A stretch of 64,000 nt of DNA from Gibbula magus. Taxonomy: Eukaryota > Mollusca > Gastropoda > Trochida > Trochidae. The notes beneath the pieces are model-generated. The model had not been told where the DNA came from and did not search any database. It saw only the letters and a program-made list of their open reading frames with translations. The translations under genes were made by a program, and so were the position numbers. Of this stretch, positions 46,801 to 61,026 are shown piece by piece (position 1 is the first letter of the stretch; each line of letters opens with the position of its first letter). The DNA lies in the NCBI GenBank assembly GCA_936450465.1, contig OW388289.1, forward strand, positions 75,504,593-75,568,592. Direction: 5' to 3'.

Positions 46801-49800
46801 GATGAAACCGCGGAGTGGCGACTGGAACTTGCAAATCATGGGTGGTATTGCAGCATATTACATTGAGTCATTGCACTGAAACCTTCATATTTATAAAAAA
46901 AAAAATTCTACAGATTAAGTTTGAGAGCCACTGGTAGACTTCAAAACCCAGGTCTCTTCAACAATAGATTCACATGATTTCAAATCATAGTGCTTTCTGA
47001 TTCTCATTGAGAGAAACATCGAAATGGCTGATAGAAATATGAAAACTGACCACCCCATTCTGGACACTGAAGCCGAGCTGGTATTTGACGTCAGGCCGCT
47101 TGATGAGGACCTCCACCACCGGCGGACACGGCACCACCGTCAACTTCACCACCGTCTGCGGCTTGGATGTCTGAAACACAGGAATCAAAGTCTACTTTTT
47201 AAAACAATGGGACATTATTTAGTGTTTATTACTGCAGATGACATTGATCAACTTCTTGCTGAATTTGAACCACAGGCCTCTGACCTGCAGTATGATCTTA
47301 TATGAAATACATTTTCAAATGGAATGCTTGACAAGGCAAGACAATTAAGAGGCTACGGTCACCATCATTATGTGAAAAGCTAGTATCTTTAGTTCTATTG
47401 AGTGATGATGATAGTAATAATAGTAGTATACAGTATTTGACATTTTCTTGTCAAATCATATTTATTACGTTTTCAAATAGTGTAAAAGAAGTCGCAAACA
47501 ATATAAAATTTCACTGGAAGATAATAAAGATTTTACCTCAACCCATAAATGCTACATTTACCCTTTGAAAATAAACTATAAATGCCTATCATGCCCCAAT
47601 CGCTAGTTTCATCCCAAGACACCGTGCCAGTCTAAGATGCACTAGATGGCTGGTCCAGCATACAGTAATGTGGATATAAACTCAGTGTTTACTGGCCTGT
47701 CTGTCAGCTCTGTCATTAGACGAGGCCTCCTGGGAAATACTCATCTCCCATTGTAGAAGATAATCTACACTTTCGTGGTCATGATGGCTATTTTCTGATG
47801 TGTACTAGTTGCATAAAACTTGATTTTTAAAGGCATTATGAACGTGAACTCTTAAACAAGGTGATTTAGGGTTTATTACATCACTTTGAAGAGTACTAAA
47901 CTACAGTATGATTTCAGAACAAAAGAATCGAGCACCATGATTATTTTGCAGTGAAACCGGTGAGCAAAGATTTATCATAAAGTTGCTATTTAATAACATT
48001 ATACATTAGAAACTTTGACACACAGACACATTAATGTAGAAGTTTGAACAGTTCCTGGAGTAAAAAAAATAAAATAAATGATTCACAGTTTTGGAATAAA
48101 CGTTTCAGGAATAAAAAGTTAAATAAATCTAATAAATAAGTGTAACAATCTGAACAAGAAACATAACATTAAAGGTTTTTCAAATGAGGAGAAGTTGCTA
48201 ACAAGATTCCGTCAGCATCCATTAATGCCTGGCAAGATGTGGAGCAACTGATGCAAGGTGAATTAGCCGAAATCGAGAGCAGAACCTCTCTGAAAACTGA
48301 TTCTTTGATGTAGTCCTTGGATAAATTGACCATTCTAGTACTACATCCATCCTGAGCATCTTTTCATGTGTAAGACAATGAAATTAGGTGCCATTTGTCA
48401 GTTCTGAAGCCGGTGAGCCTTAGAAGATTACACGAACCTCATTGTGAGAGTATTGAAGCTTCACACTTGTTACACCAGCAATAATGGAATTCTCCCCGGA
48501 ACATTATCACTCCGCCCTAAATACGCACATATTGTCAAGGTAAATGCTCATTTATGTATGTGCTTACTATGTTCCTGAGATAATTGGATATAAAGCAAGC
48601 CAGTCAATGTCCTCTGTGTCTGTCTGTGTTGACGTGATCACATGGCTGAGTGGCTACATCTGTCTGTTTATTGGCCCTCATTACATATCTTCTTGGAGAA
48701 TGATTATCAATTCCTGACAAGCCCAAATTTCTAGACAACCAATCAGAGATGTCATACTTATTAGCTGTAACACAATCGTGTTGTAGTTCACACATAATAA
48801 ACTATCATCAACTGCCAGGAGGAGTAAGCATATGGTCGAAATGTTTAGCATGTTCACAATAAAGAAGCTGTTATTCAGAAAAATCTTGTTTTCTTTAACA
48901 CTTAGCCTATTGTCTCTGCTGATAAACTGAAGGGTCAAACAACTCCTTGTGTCTGATTTACAGGAAGTCAGCTAGCTTATCGTTTGGCTCAGTCAGGGGG
49001 ATCCAAAACATTCTAGCATTTAAATGTTTATAGATGGCAACATTCTGTCCAAAGTCTCTAGAAAGCCTCGTCATGTATTTCTTACCTTCTTACCTTAACT
49101 ACAAAATAACTGTTCCAGATATCAAAGAATGTAAAAAATAGTCTAAAATTTCTGTTTTTAAAATTCTTAATTCTTAACATATGCAATGTATCTTTGCAAG
49201 AACTCATATCAGAGAATTTCCAATAAATTCCCATTTTTTACTTACAAGAACAATTATCAACTTATCAACTATCAACCAATATTTGTCAATGATATGTCTT
49301 TGTATTATTATAGAATATTCACAAGGTTTTATTATAATCTTAACAGTTTCTTTATTTCTAGTGTATTTCTAGGCAATAGTATACCTCACAGGTAATGACA
49401 TAAGCAGGTTTTAAGAAAATAATTTAAGGGCAGATACACTTTTTTCATGTTTGCTGATACTGTCAATCCCTCAGGCAAGGAAAGTTCTAGAAAGAGCAGA
49501 AGAGCAAGAAGTTAGGTTGCTTCTAAATGTGCACTAATGGACCGAAAACAAAAAAACCTGGGGGATTGTTTGTGGATTAATGTCTAACTGTTTCACAAGC
49601 CGGAGACTTGATCAGTCAATCAGTCCAGCTCAATGATTGGTTTATTCTTGATCACACTTTTTACACACGGCGTAATCAAATCTACAACACAGTTGGGTAC
49701 AGGCTGCAATCAATGGCAAATCGTTAACATTTAATTCCCTCCCAGGCAACTTTTTGCCCGGTTATTGTTCTTCGAGTCGACCGTCGATAAATCTAAATGT

Positions 49801-52800
49801 GTACACTTAGTATGGGGCTTGCCACTGCCTGAACCTTGTGCAATATCGATCTCATCTCGGTTGAAAATATTTCCGATTGATATAGATCTGTGATAAAAAT
49901 TCTTCTATTTAAGAAGCATGTATAGATTGACCTCTCTCAAAAAGCATTTTCATCTTACCATTCATATTCAAGTTTATTCTGCTATTGACATTTGGTTGTA
50001 AGATGCAAAGAGGTTTTTCAATTTCCAGGTTGCAATTGACTTAATGGTTCCCTTACTCCGAAGTCAGTTACATAAAAACTGAACACCCTCTCCCCACTTC
50101 AGACTTAACATGTTGCCATCACACCATGAAACCAGGAGTGTGGTAGAGGCAGAGTTTGTACATTTCTGGGTTCAGTCATCTACACACTCTCACAGTGGTT
50201 CATTAAAGTAGTATTGAAATCCTTATATATGTATATAAACAAAATTTTGGTTATTTTTTTAATAAAGAGAATGTAGAGTTAGGAATACAAAATTGTGTTT
50301 CATACCTATTAAGAGCATTTTGATTAGCTTAGATAATGAAGATTTGAAGGCAGAACAAATTTACTAGTGACCAAATGTCGGGAAATTTGAAAACATTGTC
50401 TTGTTTCTTCCTGTGCATGCGATAAAAAAAAGTCTGTGATAAAAGAGTGTGACGTTTCGATACAGATACTTTTACTGTTTTCTAGTATGTATCCAGTATT
50501 CATGATTTAAAACGTCATAAGAATCTGTATCAAAATGTCGTACCTCAGAATAAAGAAATTCTCATCCATATACTTGTCCTTATTTGCCTTCACATGTTAC
50601 CACTTACCCAGCAAAAAAGGATAACGAAACATGGATACAAATACTACTACAGAGGAGAACATGTCACAAGTAAAGACCGTGCAGATATTATTGGCTCAAA
50701 ATTGCCCTCGATAAAAAGGCAAAGACAGTGTTATGACAGTGTTGGAAGGTTGAAGATGTTCCTTGTGACAGGAGTGCCGACCTTGTCGGATGTGATCAAG
50801 ACGGCATCAAGCAGATTGGATACAATTACAAGAACACTGTCCAACTCGGACAGGCTGGTAAAGCATTCAACTCCATGATAACATTTAGCATGTCACTCAA
50901 GCCAACATCTAGGGAACTGTCGGTCCCCTACCACTTCTAATGCATACACAGTTTAATTGTTTCCTCCCTTTGCTGGTACTCGGAGGGAAATGCTTTGTAA
51001 AGTTATTCTTGTTCTGCCTCTGTAACGACAACAGATCAATAGCACGGCAGTGACAAGATGTTTTCACGAAGCCAAAGCTTTCTGATCAATTGCGCCTCTT
51101 GCTCAATCTATCTTCATTTGTGACTGTGCAAAGGGTTGGGAGATCGTCAGGGCATGGTGTTTTCGCAGCTAACAGATTGAAGGCTGTCGATCTGTCACCA
51201 CTCTACTGATAACCCTCTTTATTCTCAGGGGAGCTAGATGTTTGTAGACTTTGGGTCCATTCCAAACTACTTTAACCACATACATGTCATTCATGTTTAA
51301 TTTTCACCAGAAGCTCAACAGTTTATAGTAAACTTCATGTTTTTACTGCTCTATCCTCAAGCAGGATACCTTAACATCATTTATCATGATCTTGCTGACT
51401 CAATCAAGGTAATATCTTATTCTCAAGTTTGCCAAAGAAAAAGCCAATCAACTGTTGTTATGGTCTCCTTTCTCTCAGGGAGTGTCATTAAGGAGCCTTA
51501 TTGAAGTTGTTTTGGAGTCTGGGTGTTATTTGTAGGAGCACATTTCACTGTAGAACTCATGGTTTGTGTAAAGCCTGTAATAGGATTGTGTCAGGTACTG
51601 GCGCTCTCTCTCCACCCTCGCCCTACAATCCACACACAAATAGACCTTCCATTAGGGGCTGCTGGGAGATCTACTTACGACTGCAGAGCTGGTCGTCTCT
51701 CCATAAATACTACTGTTATCTAATAAATTGAGAATCGTAGAGTGGTCAACCAGGATAATTTTAAAACCAAGACAGTGTAACGTAATGTTCAGAAAATGCT
51801 TTAAGGTTAAAACTACACAAAATAACCTTAGGCAACATTAATGCCATCACAAATGTATCAACTAAAGATCACCATAGTCCTTTCTTCATCAGCATTTCCT
51901 CATTTATACATTATAACTCAACAAATAAACCCAAAATTATTTATAAAATCATGAATGATTAAGACAAATGCCAATGCACAGAAAAATCTACAAATTTTCT
52001 GTTTTATATAAGATAAACCGTGATAATTTGAGACTTTGATAAAGTAAAATCAAATTTGTTTCCATTACAGTCTAGTGGAGACCACACAAGACCAATTACC
52101 ATTATCTCATAGCCACAAACCCAAATGTAGCGATCAAGTGCTTGAAAGAACAGACCACATTGGCTTCAGTCTTCAGCTAGCTGAATAGGCTACAGCTTTC
52201 TTCAAGTCTTCCTCCATTGTGTCTGTCCACAGCATCAATACTATAGATCCTGCTTGACTATGGAAATCTGCTTGTTTGATCCACACCAGATTGACTTTGA
52301 CAGGAAAGAATTATTGAATTTGAAAGCTGATCTCCAAGACTCAGTCGACTCTTCTCCTGTCATGTACAGACTCAGTAAAGTGCGGCCTTATTCTTCACTG
52401 ACATTAACCTTAATCAATATATACGTTTCATACTTCTGATGTGGGTTCACTATCATTTTAGCGGAGAAATATCTATAAAAACTATCTATGAAATACATAA
52501 ATGTAAGTAAGACAAAGTTTTTAAACTGCACCAAAGAACCTGTTAATCTAATATGGGGTGAATCAGGATTTAACAGCGCTTTCCACATATCACTTAGATC
52601 ATAGCAGCTAGTGATATTGCAGGTTAAAAAGTTAGCAATAGAAATGAATATGCACTTTAATGCTACCAACATGTGTTTCTTCGACTATTGTAAACCTGAA
52701 AGAAATTTATCTTCCACTAAGAAAGTAAAAACGGGAAGATTTTCTTCATAACAACTTCCTTAACGTGAAAATACATATATAAATCTATCCCATTTTGTTA

Positions 52801-55800
52801 TTTTCTTACATTCCACCTGATGAAGGAGTGAGTATATACTCAGAAATGTCATGTATATTCACATCAAAGAAGTTGTTCTCCAGAAAATCTTCCTGTTCTT
52901 AGGTCTGCCACTTCTAAATGCCCTTCAAAAAGTGACTACTGGGTATATAAAGTCTCAAAGGTATTTCAAATGGCAAAATGATTCCCAGTCTTGAAACTTC
53001 ATCAGAAAGCTGTCGTCCATACCTGATGTCACCTGCAGCAGTGGCAAAGTTCAGACGTTAGTATCAAATACTACATTAGCAGAAAAACTCCTTTATCATC
53101 CATTGGTGATGGTTTCTCCTCAGTATTTCTAGATTGACACTTGTGTTTCACATTAGTGTACCAGCATGGCATCCTTGAATGGCATAGGGTACAGGTTTAA
53201 GGCATAAATATATGTGGTAGCCGCCGAACCTTCACAAGTTATTCTCAATTTTTTATGGAGACAGAAGATAAAAGTTCTTCAATCTTCAATCTCCTCAAGT
53301 TCGACATTTTTTGTGATTTTTTTAGGCTGTAAACTATACTAAAAAAGCTCAGAATGGTGAAAAAACCTTCTGCAGTCATTTCCAAAAGAAACATAGTGAA
53401 ACCATATCCATTACTGTAAAAAGACTCTAATGTCCTTCTACTGACAATCTATTTTCATCTAAAAAAAAGTTTTGCTAATGTCTTTCTCGTTTCCTGAATT
53501 CTTACATTCAGCCATGATGTTCAACAAGCAACAAGATGTTTATTAAATTGACATTGTTTATTCAACCATCCACAGAATTGACACGTAATATGCTCCGACA
53601 TGAAGAAACTGACAGGACCATTAGTCTCTGAACTTCATAATCTTGTCTTTGAATTCATTTACATAATGTACATTCTGCAGAATACTAATAGGGATTATGG
53701 ATAATTGAACAATGGTAAATTCAAACCATGTATTTTATTTGTTGTGGAAATATTACAAAGTTCCTTTTATTCACTATGAATGTAATAATGAAAAGATGAC
53801 ATGTAGGCCATTGACTTGTTGAAGACTTGAACAAGACATACATTAGTCAATTCTCACTCTACCCAACCGAGTTGGACTTGTACCATAACTTGTACCATAA
53901 CTTGTAACATGACTTTAACCATGACTAATAACAAGACTCATAACTCATTCCTTGACCTGTACCATAACGTTTGACATGATTTGTACCACGACATGTGACA
54001 TGACTTGTACCATAATGTGTGACATGACTTGTACCATGACGTGTGACATGACTTGTATCATGACGTGTGGCATGTCTTGTAGTATAATGTGTGACATGAC
54101 TTGTATCATGACGTGTGACATGACTTGTACCATGACGTGTGGCATGACTTGTACCATGACATTTGACATGACTTGTACCATGACATTTGATATGACTTGT
54201 ACCATAATGTTTGACATGACTTGTACCATGACATGTGACATGATGTTTACCACGACATGTGGCATGACTTGTACCATGATGTTTAACATGACTTGTACCA
54301 TGACATATGGCATGACTTGTACCATGATGTGTGACATGACTTGTACCATAAAGTTTGACATGACTTGTACCATAACATGTGCATGACTTCTACTATAATG
54401 TTTGACAGGACTTGTACCATGACGTTTGACATTACTTGTACCATAACGTTTGACATCACTTGTACCATAACATGTAGCATGACTTGTACCATGACATGTG
54501 CATGACTTCTACTATAATGTGTGACATGACTCGTACCATGATGTGTGACATGACTTGTACCAAAACGTTTGACATGACTTGTACCATAATGTTTGACATC
54601 ACTTGTACCATAACATGTAGCATGACTTGTACCATGACATGTGACATGACATGTACAATGACATGTGGTATGACTTGTACGATGTGTGACATGACTTGTA
54701 CCATGACTTCTACTATAATGTTTGACATGACTTGTATCATAACGGTTGACATGACTTGTACCATAACATGTAGCATGACTTGTACTATGATGTTTGACAT
54801 GACTTGTACCATGACGTTTGACATGACTTGTACCATAACATTTGACATGACTTGTACCATAATGTTTGACATGACTTGTACCATGACATTTGACATGACT
54901 TGTACCATAACTTGTACCATAACATGTGACATGACTTGTACCATGACATGTGGCATGACTTATACAATGATTTGTGACATGACTTGTACCATGACTGGTA
55001 CCATGAACTACTCATATATCATGCCATGTACCATTATGACATGACTTGTACCATTACTAGTAAAACCAACTTGTAACTGGATTTCAACCATGACCTGTAC
55101 CATTAACACTACAATGTACATAACAATTCTTAAACCAAATATGTCTTGAACACAAGTTAAATTGTTTTATTTACAAGCAAATGAGACTCATTTCTTTGTC
55201 AATTCCGTTTGGTATCTGAAGGGTTTCATAACCTTTTTTCCCCCCAATATATAGATACAAAACATTGGTTACTTATCTAACTTCTAGAGGTATCCAAGGG
55301 CTGCAACAATATTGAAGATTCCAAACCATTTTTAAGTGAATGATATGATATCATGTTAGATATATAATAACCTACCTTGATCTGATTCTGGCAGGCGGAG
55401 AGAGGGAGACCAACGAGACTGATGCCATTGATGGAGATGATCTGGTCGCCAATGTTGAGCTGCCCACACCGAGCTGCTGGCCCAGTGGGGGCCATGTTCG
55501 CTAGCACCACTGTGGGCACCATCGAACCCCATCCAGACTCTACAATCACCACTCCCAAAGGCTCACCCTTCGTCTTCGGGACTATCACCTGTGGAGCAGG
55601 GTATATGAGATGAACTTGTGTGGATAGGAAAGAAATACATGTTACCATGAATTCACTTAATATATGTTCATAGAGAGAGGAGGATCTTGTATAAAAGGAC
55701 AATGAATATGCAGAAAGGCATACTTTGAAATATGTAGTGATTTGAAGTATTTATCTGTGATTTCTATTGTTCAACAAACCAACTTCAGAAATTACATTAA

Positions 55801-56291
55801 TCATCATCATCCCACCTTATAACACTATCATTGATATTGGGTCGAAGATCAGTTTGTGGAAAGACTCTTTTAATTTAGTTTTTCAAAACAAGCTTGATTT
55901 GTGATCAATTATATTGAAAAGTTTTCAAAAGAAAGATTTATTGACAGTTTCATATAGACTATTAACTAAGATGTCTCCCGGATGCAAATTGATAGTTTTG
56001 TGTTGTAGTAATGTCTTTAGTTTTCTATTTCGATGATAAGTATAAGTTTTTCTGTGTGCAGGCTTAGACAAGACAACAAGAAGAAACCCCGAGATGGCAA
56101 GTACGTACCTCCTTGTGGTAGTCCTTGTTAGCAAAGAGGTTCAGCTCCTCCCCGTAGATCTCCTGCTGGTTGAGGACGTCCTGGTAGTCCATCTCCTTCA
56201 GGATCCCCGGGTCCTCGATCCCGTTTGCCTTCAGGAACTCCATGTAGGCCACCTGGAACGCCTGCCCGATCGACTGCGCGATCAGCTGCGC
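43858..56291 (-). CDS. APBA1: APBA (Mint/X11) adaptor, C-terminal part: end of PTB, PDZ1, PDZ2; partial at 5' end
   Basis: Five exons on the minus strand, all in phase 0: 56291-56109, 55588-55376, 47170-47051, 46635-46495, 43929-43858; 242 residues then TAG. Splice sites are gt-ag throughout (for example AAGGAG|gtacgt, ATCAAG|gtaggt, tttgcag|ATCTGC). Exon a is the last helix of the PTB domain ([20 protein letters not shown]). PDZ1 starts at [18 protein letters not shown] and ends with [14 protein letters not shown]2 runs from [20 protein letters not shown] through [19 protein letters not shown]. The tail [20 protein letters not shown] ends in Leu; in mammalian Mint the hydrophobic C-terminus folds back on PDZ1. 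Mint proteins bind APP-type receptors through PTB and cargo through PDZ, in neuronal secretory traffic. The remaining PTB exons and N-terminus are beyond 64000. The paralogue number (1 or 2) is not resolvable. Confidence 0.92.
43930..46494 (-). other. APBA last intron
   Basis: 2.6 kb, noncoding. A small (atgaatgaac)n-like run lies at 46205-46250. Nothing else recognised. Confidence 0.55.
52734..52950 (+). repeat. Small interspersed repeat with hammerhead-like core, copy B, with inverted arms
   Basis: CTGATGA (52817-52823) is followed by GGAGTGAGTATATACTC, which can fold as a stem (GAGT/ACTC), and GAAA (52843-52846): the order of a hammerhead core. Downstream tattcacatcaaagaagttg and ccagaaaatcttcctgttc are matched in inverted orientation by gggaagattttcttcat and aacttccttaacgtgaaaat at 52734-52780, so the unit is a partial palindrome. 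The stem I and stem III partners were not convincingly found. Confidence 0.45.
53940..55065. repeat. 24-bp minisatellite, about 45 copies, open in frames on both strands
   Basis: The unit is close to tgacatgacttgtaccatgacgtt. Because 24 is divisible by three and the unit lacks stops in certain frames, long ORFs appear on both strands: plus [12 protein letters not shown] octapeptides, minus [12 protein letters not shown] octapeptides. Units vary at a few positions (atg/ata, tgtg/tttg). It lies in an APBA intron. I treat the ORFs as by-products of the repeat, not genes. Confidence 0.9.
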
Positions 56292-59200
56292 CTGGAAGAG
56301 CAAGAAGAGCTTGAAAACTTAGCAAGAATATTAGTTATAAGGATTATTTAGGATACCTGGACTATAATTAGGTATCAGTAACATCAAAAGATATGCATAA
56401 AAGACTGTGTTGACAGCTGTGCCTGTGAAAGAATAAGTCAACTGAACAATTTAGAAAGATGATCAACAAAATCAAGGAATAGTTTGAAATCAAATAAGAT
56501 CACAAAAACCTGAAACTGTCTGACCTGAATCGTAAAGTTTTATTTTTAATTGAGTCACCAAAAGGCCTGTTGCCCACCGCCTGGAAGAGCTGTGTAATGA
56601 CACTAAAGTGTTTCAATGCTGTACACATTTCAGTCTCAAACATCTCAACTGGGCACTTTTGGCTGATAATTTTGGCATCATTCAAATGCATGTACATCTT
56701 ACATTAAAATCCACAGATACTGCTTTGAGCAAGGACATTGCTATGCGATAAAGATATAGTCTATAGATGGCTACTTCGTGCATGGATGATGGATCTATTT
56801 CACAAGGGAATTTATTTTCAGCCAGGTTACATGCTACTTTCAAGCTGTTGGAACAATTTTGAAGCAAGCATTTATCATGTAAATTGTTTTCAAGTTTGGA
56901 GATGGACATTTATGCTTCTAAAAACAGATTCAATACAAAGCAATGCTCCTATATATGCATTCCATCCAAACGATAGAATCATCATTCAAATGCAAGACAG
57001 TTCTTGCAACATGACCTTCAGTGTGGGGATCATTTTGCAATTGATATAGATGTTCTGTGAGTCTCACAGCAGCAGTCTAATGGTTAACTAGGGACAGAGA
57101 ATGGGTAGAAAAGAAACACTAACATCCTTCTTGTAATCAAAACAACACAAGCCAATAAACAATACTGCTTCCAAATCCTGGAAGGCTGTTGATAATAGGA
57201 TTGGATTCAAACATACTACGTTTAACAAATGTAAACTGTCAAACAAATTGGTTCTGTGAATTGAGCTTAGATCAAAATAGTTATTGGATATCAATGTGAT
57301 GAAATTGTGAATTTTTCCTCATTTTGCAAATGGTTTAATTTCCCTACAAGAGAAGAAGTAACAGCAAAAACTATGAGTAAAGTTATTAAAGGTTTACATT
57401 TAATGAAGAATTCATATTAGTATAATGATAATACTTTATGAACTTAAATAAAAGAATTAATGTTTAATCTTGACAGAGCTAGCTGTTGTATAAAGATACA
57501 GAGATTTGTCCACACATTGTACCACACATGCAGTCTCAGATAGCTGCTCTCAATCCACATGTTATCAACCTAATCTTGAGTGATCAATTTGCAATTAAAA
57601 TAAAGAAACATTTTATTTTTTTTGAAATACACTTTCAAACATCAACCAAATGACAAATGTCATTTAAAAATCAATAATGAAAACTGAAACATATCATTAA
57701 TGAAATTACCATTGTTGAATGAGTCATAATTCATATACTAAAGAGTTTGCTGTTTCTATCATCAAATAAGTAAACATTGCTACCAAGAGAACAATACATT
57801 TCCTTCCTGCTTCATCAACAACAAGAAACACCAGTATCAGCCAGGGGACCAAAGGCAACACAGATATACTGACTCAGGCAATTCAACAATCTTTTTATAG
57901 CAGTGGCCCTGAAAATCGGTTTGCTTCAATAGGCAATTACGTCAGGCCAATAGTCTTCAACAATCAAAAAGATATCATCTTGACACATTACAGAAGATTG
58001 ATCTGTGTATAAACACAACTTCCAAACTAGACGCTGGCATGCACGCATACACTTGACAAGTTCTCATTTCAGTCCTTACATCACACTGATGGTTTCAACA
58101 TCAATAAATATGAATCAGTTGTATTTGTTTCAGAAAAATTCTATCGATTTTCAATATAATTTTGATGAATTAATTTTCAGGTACAGAAATAGGCCACTTA
58201 TATGACAGCATATAATAACAGTACTGGACAAAGATGAACCTTTTATTAATATGAAGAATGAATATTACAGGTATTACCCTGAAGAACTACAGACTATGAT
58301 CAACCCAATGGGATTTACAGAAAACAAATTTGAATATTTCAGAACCACTTATGTTTTATTCAAAGTTTGAAAAGGATTTTTCATCCATGAGTCTTTTTAA
58401 TGAAATATTCAGAATTTGACTGACTTAACATCTACAATTCTGCCAATAAGATTATTCTTTTGAAATATTTCTGAATTTTGAAAGATTATAGAACAATAAT
58501 GGAAAAATAACAGATGGATAATGTATGTCATTTCATTTTGAAAATATCTCCAAGATTAAAAAATGTTTAGATATCTTGAGATTTAAACAATGTAATAGAT
58601 TAACAAAGGTGTCACTATATATAGTTTTCTAGACCATTCTCTAACCATCAATTGCATTGACTTCAACAACATCACTGCAGAGACATTTATAAGAGAGAGA
58701 GAAATTCAAGAGAATCAAGAGACAAGGTCCATCAGACTCCAGTTACCTCCACATAATGATATACTGAGAACTTCATCTAGAGCTCTCACACAATACACTC
58801 TCATATTCCTTGTCATTTAGTCAACCATAATTTACATGTTCTTCTCGATTGTTGCAGATGCGTGTTTAATATGAAAACATTTGTGTGATGACCTTTTAGG
58901 ATAACCTTTCCATGCTGCTGAAACTAATCCAATTACCAACTTTTTGTAGTAAAGTCTACAATTACATATAATTGTGTGTACCAGAACATTAGTTTCTCAT
59001 GTTCCTCATTACAATTGTTGTTTTGGTCTCAGAGGTAAAGAATTTTCCATCAAAACTAATCAAGGCGATTTTTCCTGATGCCTATGTTATCATGCCTTAT
59101 TCTCCAAAGGTGATTAATATCACAAAAGTCTTTTGATAGCACACTAAAAATAAGACAGATGTGCAAATTTAAAATATTGTGACAGTTCTAACATGACATA

Positions 59201-61026
59201 TTACATGTCCTCTGAAAATAAGTCTAAAGACAAATGAACTTGTGTCACACAAATGAAACTAAGAGATCTTCAGCCCAATAAAGAAATACGACCCCTGTTA
59301 AAATATAATTCTTCTCATCTCTGTAACATAAACATAACTGTATGAAATATTCAGATCACACTTTCAATCAAGAATGAACAAAACAAAGCAACGGCTAAAC
59401 AAATGACATCCGCCATGATTATGCGAGCACGATGGGTGACTCATTGTAGATAGAAACAGCTCCACATATAATACCTACAGTGGTGCCCAAGCCGCCAACA
59501 GTTACAAAACTGGTCCTGGAGGGGGGTGGATCTGCAGCCATGATGGTGGAATCCATCATTGTGACACTTTGGCACAAATGTCTTTTTACTAATCTACATC
59601 CATGTACCTGCCATCTGTTGCAGTTTGTGACGCCGGCGTACCTGGGGAAATCTTCGACATGAAGGAAGGCTGGACACACTCGGGGAGGTACGATACTGCT
59701 TTATATATGTGCATTCTAGTGTGTTCCTTCTGTCTCTGTAGCGGTTCAGCATCAACTGATACTGTCACAGTGACATCACACTGTTGTTGGTCAAACAAGG
59801 ACTTCTCTTAAGCACAAAGGAAAACTAAGGTTTAGACTTCCTTACAGTCTTCTCAACATTCACATTGTGTATTTCAAGTAAGGATTTAAGTCAACGATGT
59901 TTCTCTCATCATTTCATACAGTTTTGATTAGGGCTTAATTTAAGTCCTCTGGTTATGATTTTCCTTTCAGGTTTAGTTGGTGAAAAATAGTTTAGACCGT
60001 TTCTCTGACTTTAATCAAACTGTCCAACTGTCATCTAGACTGTACCAGTCTTCTGAATCTCACTTTGAGAACAAATAATTGTTCATTATAGAAGGTTCAC
60101 TTATAAAGAAGGTTAAATTATTTTGGAGGCAAAGATTAAAACAGTTAACATGGATTTTGCATTTTCTAATTATGTCAGTGACACCCCTTTGAAATGAAAG
60201 AACCCATTTGTGAACATCAAACGAACCGATCATCTTCAAATTTTGATCAGATAATATCCAACAATCATAGCACCTATAGATCTTTTAAATCTGAGTGAGG
60301 GAAAACAGGCAGACTTTCCTAAAGAGGTGTAAATATCACAGACACACTGGACATCCAATGATGATTGAGACCTACTTAATGTGTAACCAACATTATCTTC
60401 ATCAATGCCTCTCACAGTACATCAAAGGGTGCCAATTTGTAGATCAAGAGTCACTAATATAGTGATATCTACTGTCAATACACACAGCATTTACCCGTGG
60501 TGCATTTCCATAGGCCCTGTCTGGGGTCTAGGCTCTAATTCAGGTTTGGCTCCTTCTTTCTTGTTCTGGCATTTGTATGACAAAAAGGCAACCGATATTA
60601 AAAGAATCAAAGAAAACAGTTCCGCTACAAGATTTGTATATTGAAGATAAACAAAACCCTTAAGTCAGCAGCACTGCCTTGAGGAAAGTGGTTGGGATAA
60701 AAATCAAATTTCTGTCGGTGGAAAGGATGGAAAATATTTATTTTGTAGGATAAACCCTGACGCGATAATCAAAAACATTCCCATGTATGTCAGATCTGTT
60801 TGTTTAATGGAAATCAGGAATTATCATACCAGGCCTAGGCTTATTGCAAATCAATGTAAACTCATATTGGCATACCCTATAATAAGAATTAATTCTGGGA
60901 GTGTTCCTATATTACAGCTGACATGAACCATACTTCAGAGATCAGCTACCTCTCTCACTAATAGTTCATTGATGGCCTTCACCATATACAGAACATAGGC
61001 ACATCTGGAGAAGTATACCGTTCAAA

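Larger units (their letters stand above)
47171..55375 (-). other. Large APBA intron between PDZ1 exons
   Basis: 8.2 kb. Contains a repeat with a hammerhead-like core and inverted arms (52734-52950), a related fragment near 48845-48895 and the 24-bp minisatellite. No host exon was recognised in the rest. Confidence 0.5.

Noticed and set aside
47024..47305. Plus-strand 93-codon ORF
   Set aside because: Antisense to the APBA PDZ exon 47170-47051, whose splice sites and homology are clear.
50594..50878. Plus-strand 94-codon ORF in the APBA intron
   Set aside because: No recognisable domain, no splice or poly(A) context; probably chance.
53945..55044. Overlapping ORFs of 142-186 codons on both strands
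   Set aside because: They are made by the 24-bp tandem repeat; no non-repeat protein sequence and no start context.
59419..59811. GC-richer patch with exon-like signals (tgttgcag before TTTGTGACG, GGGGAG before gtacga)
   Set aside because: Translation on either strand matches nothing I know, and it does not fit the missing APBA PTB exons. It might be an exon or repeat; not supportable.
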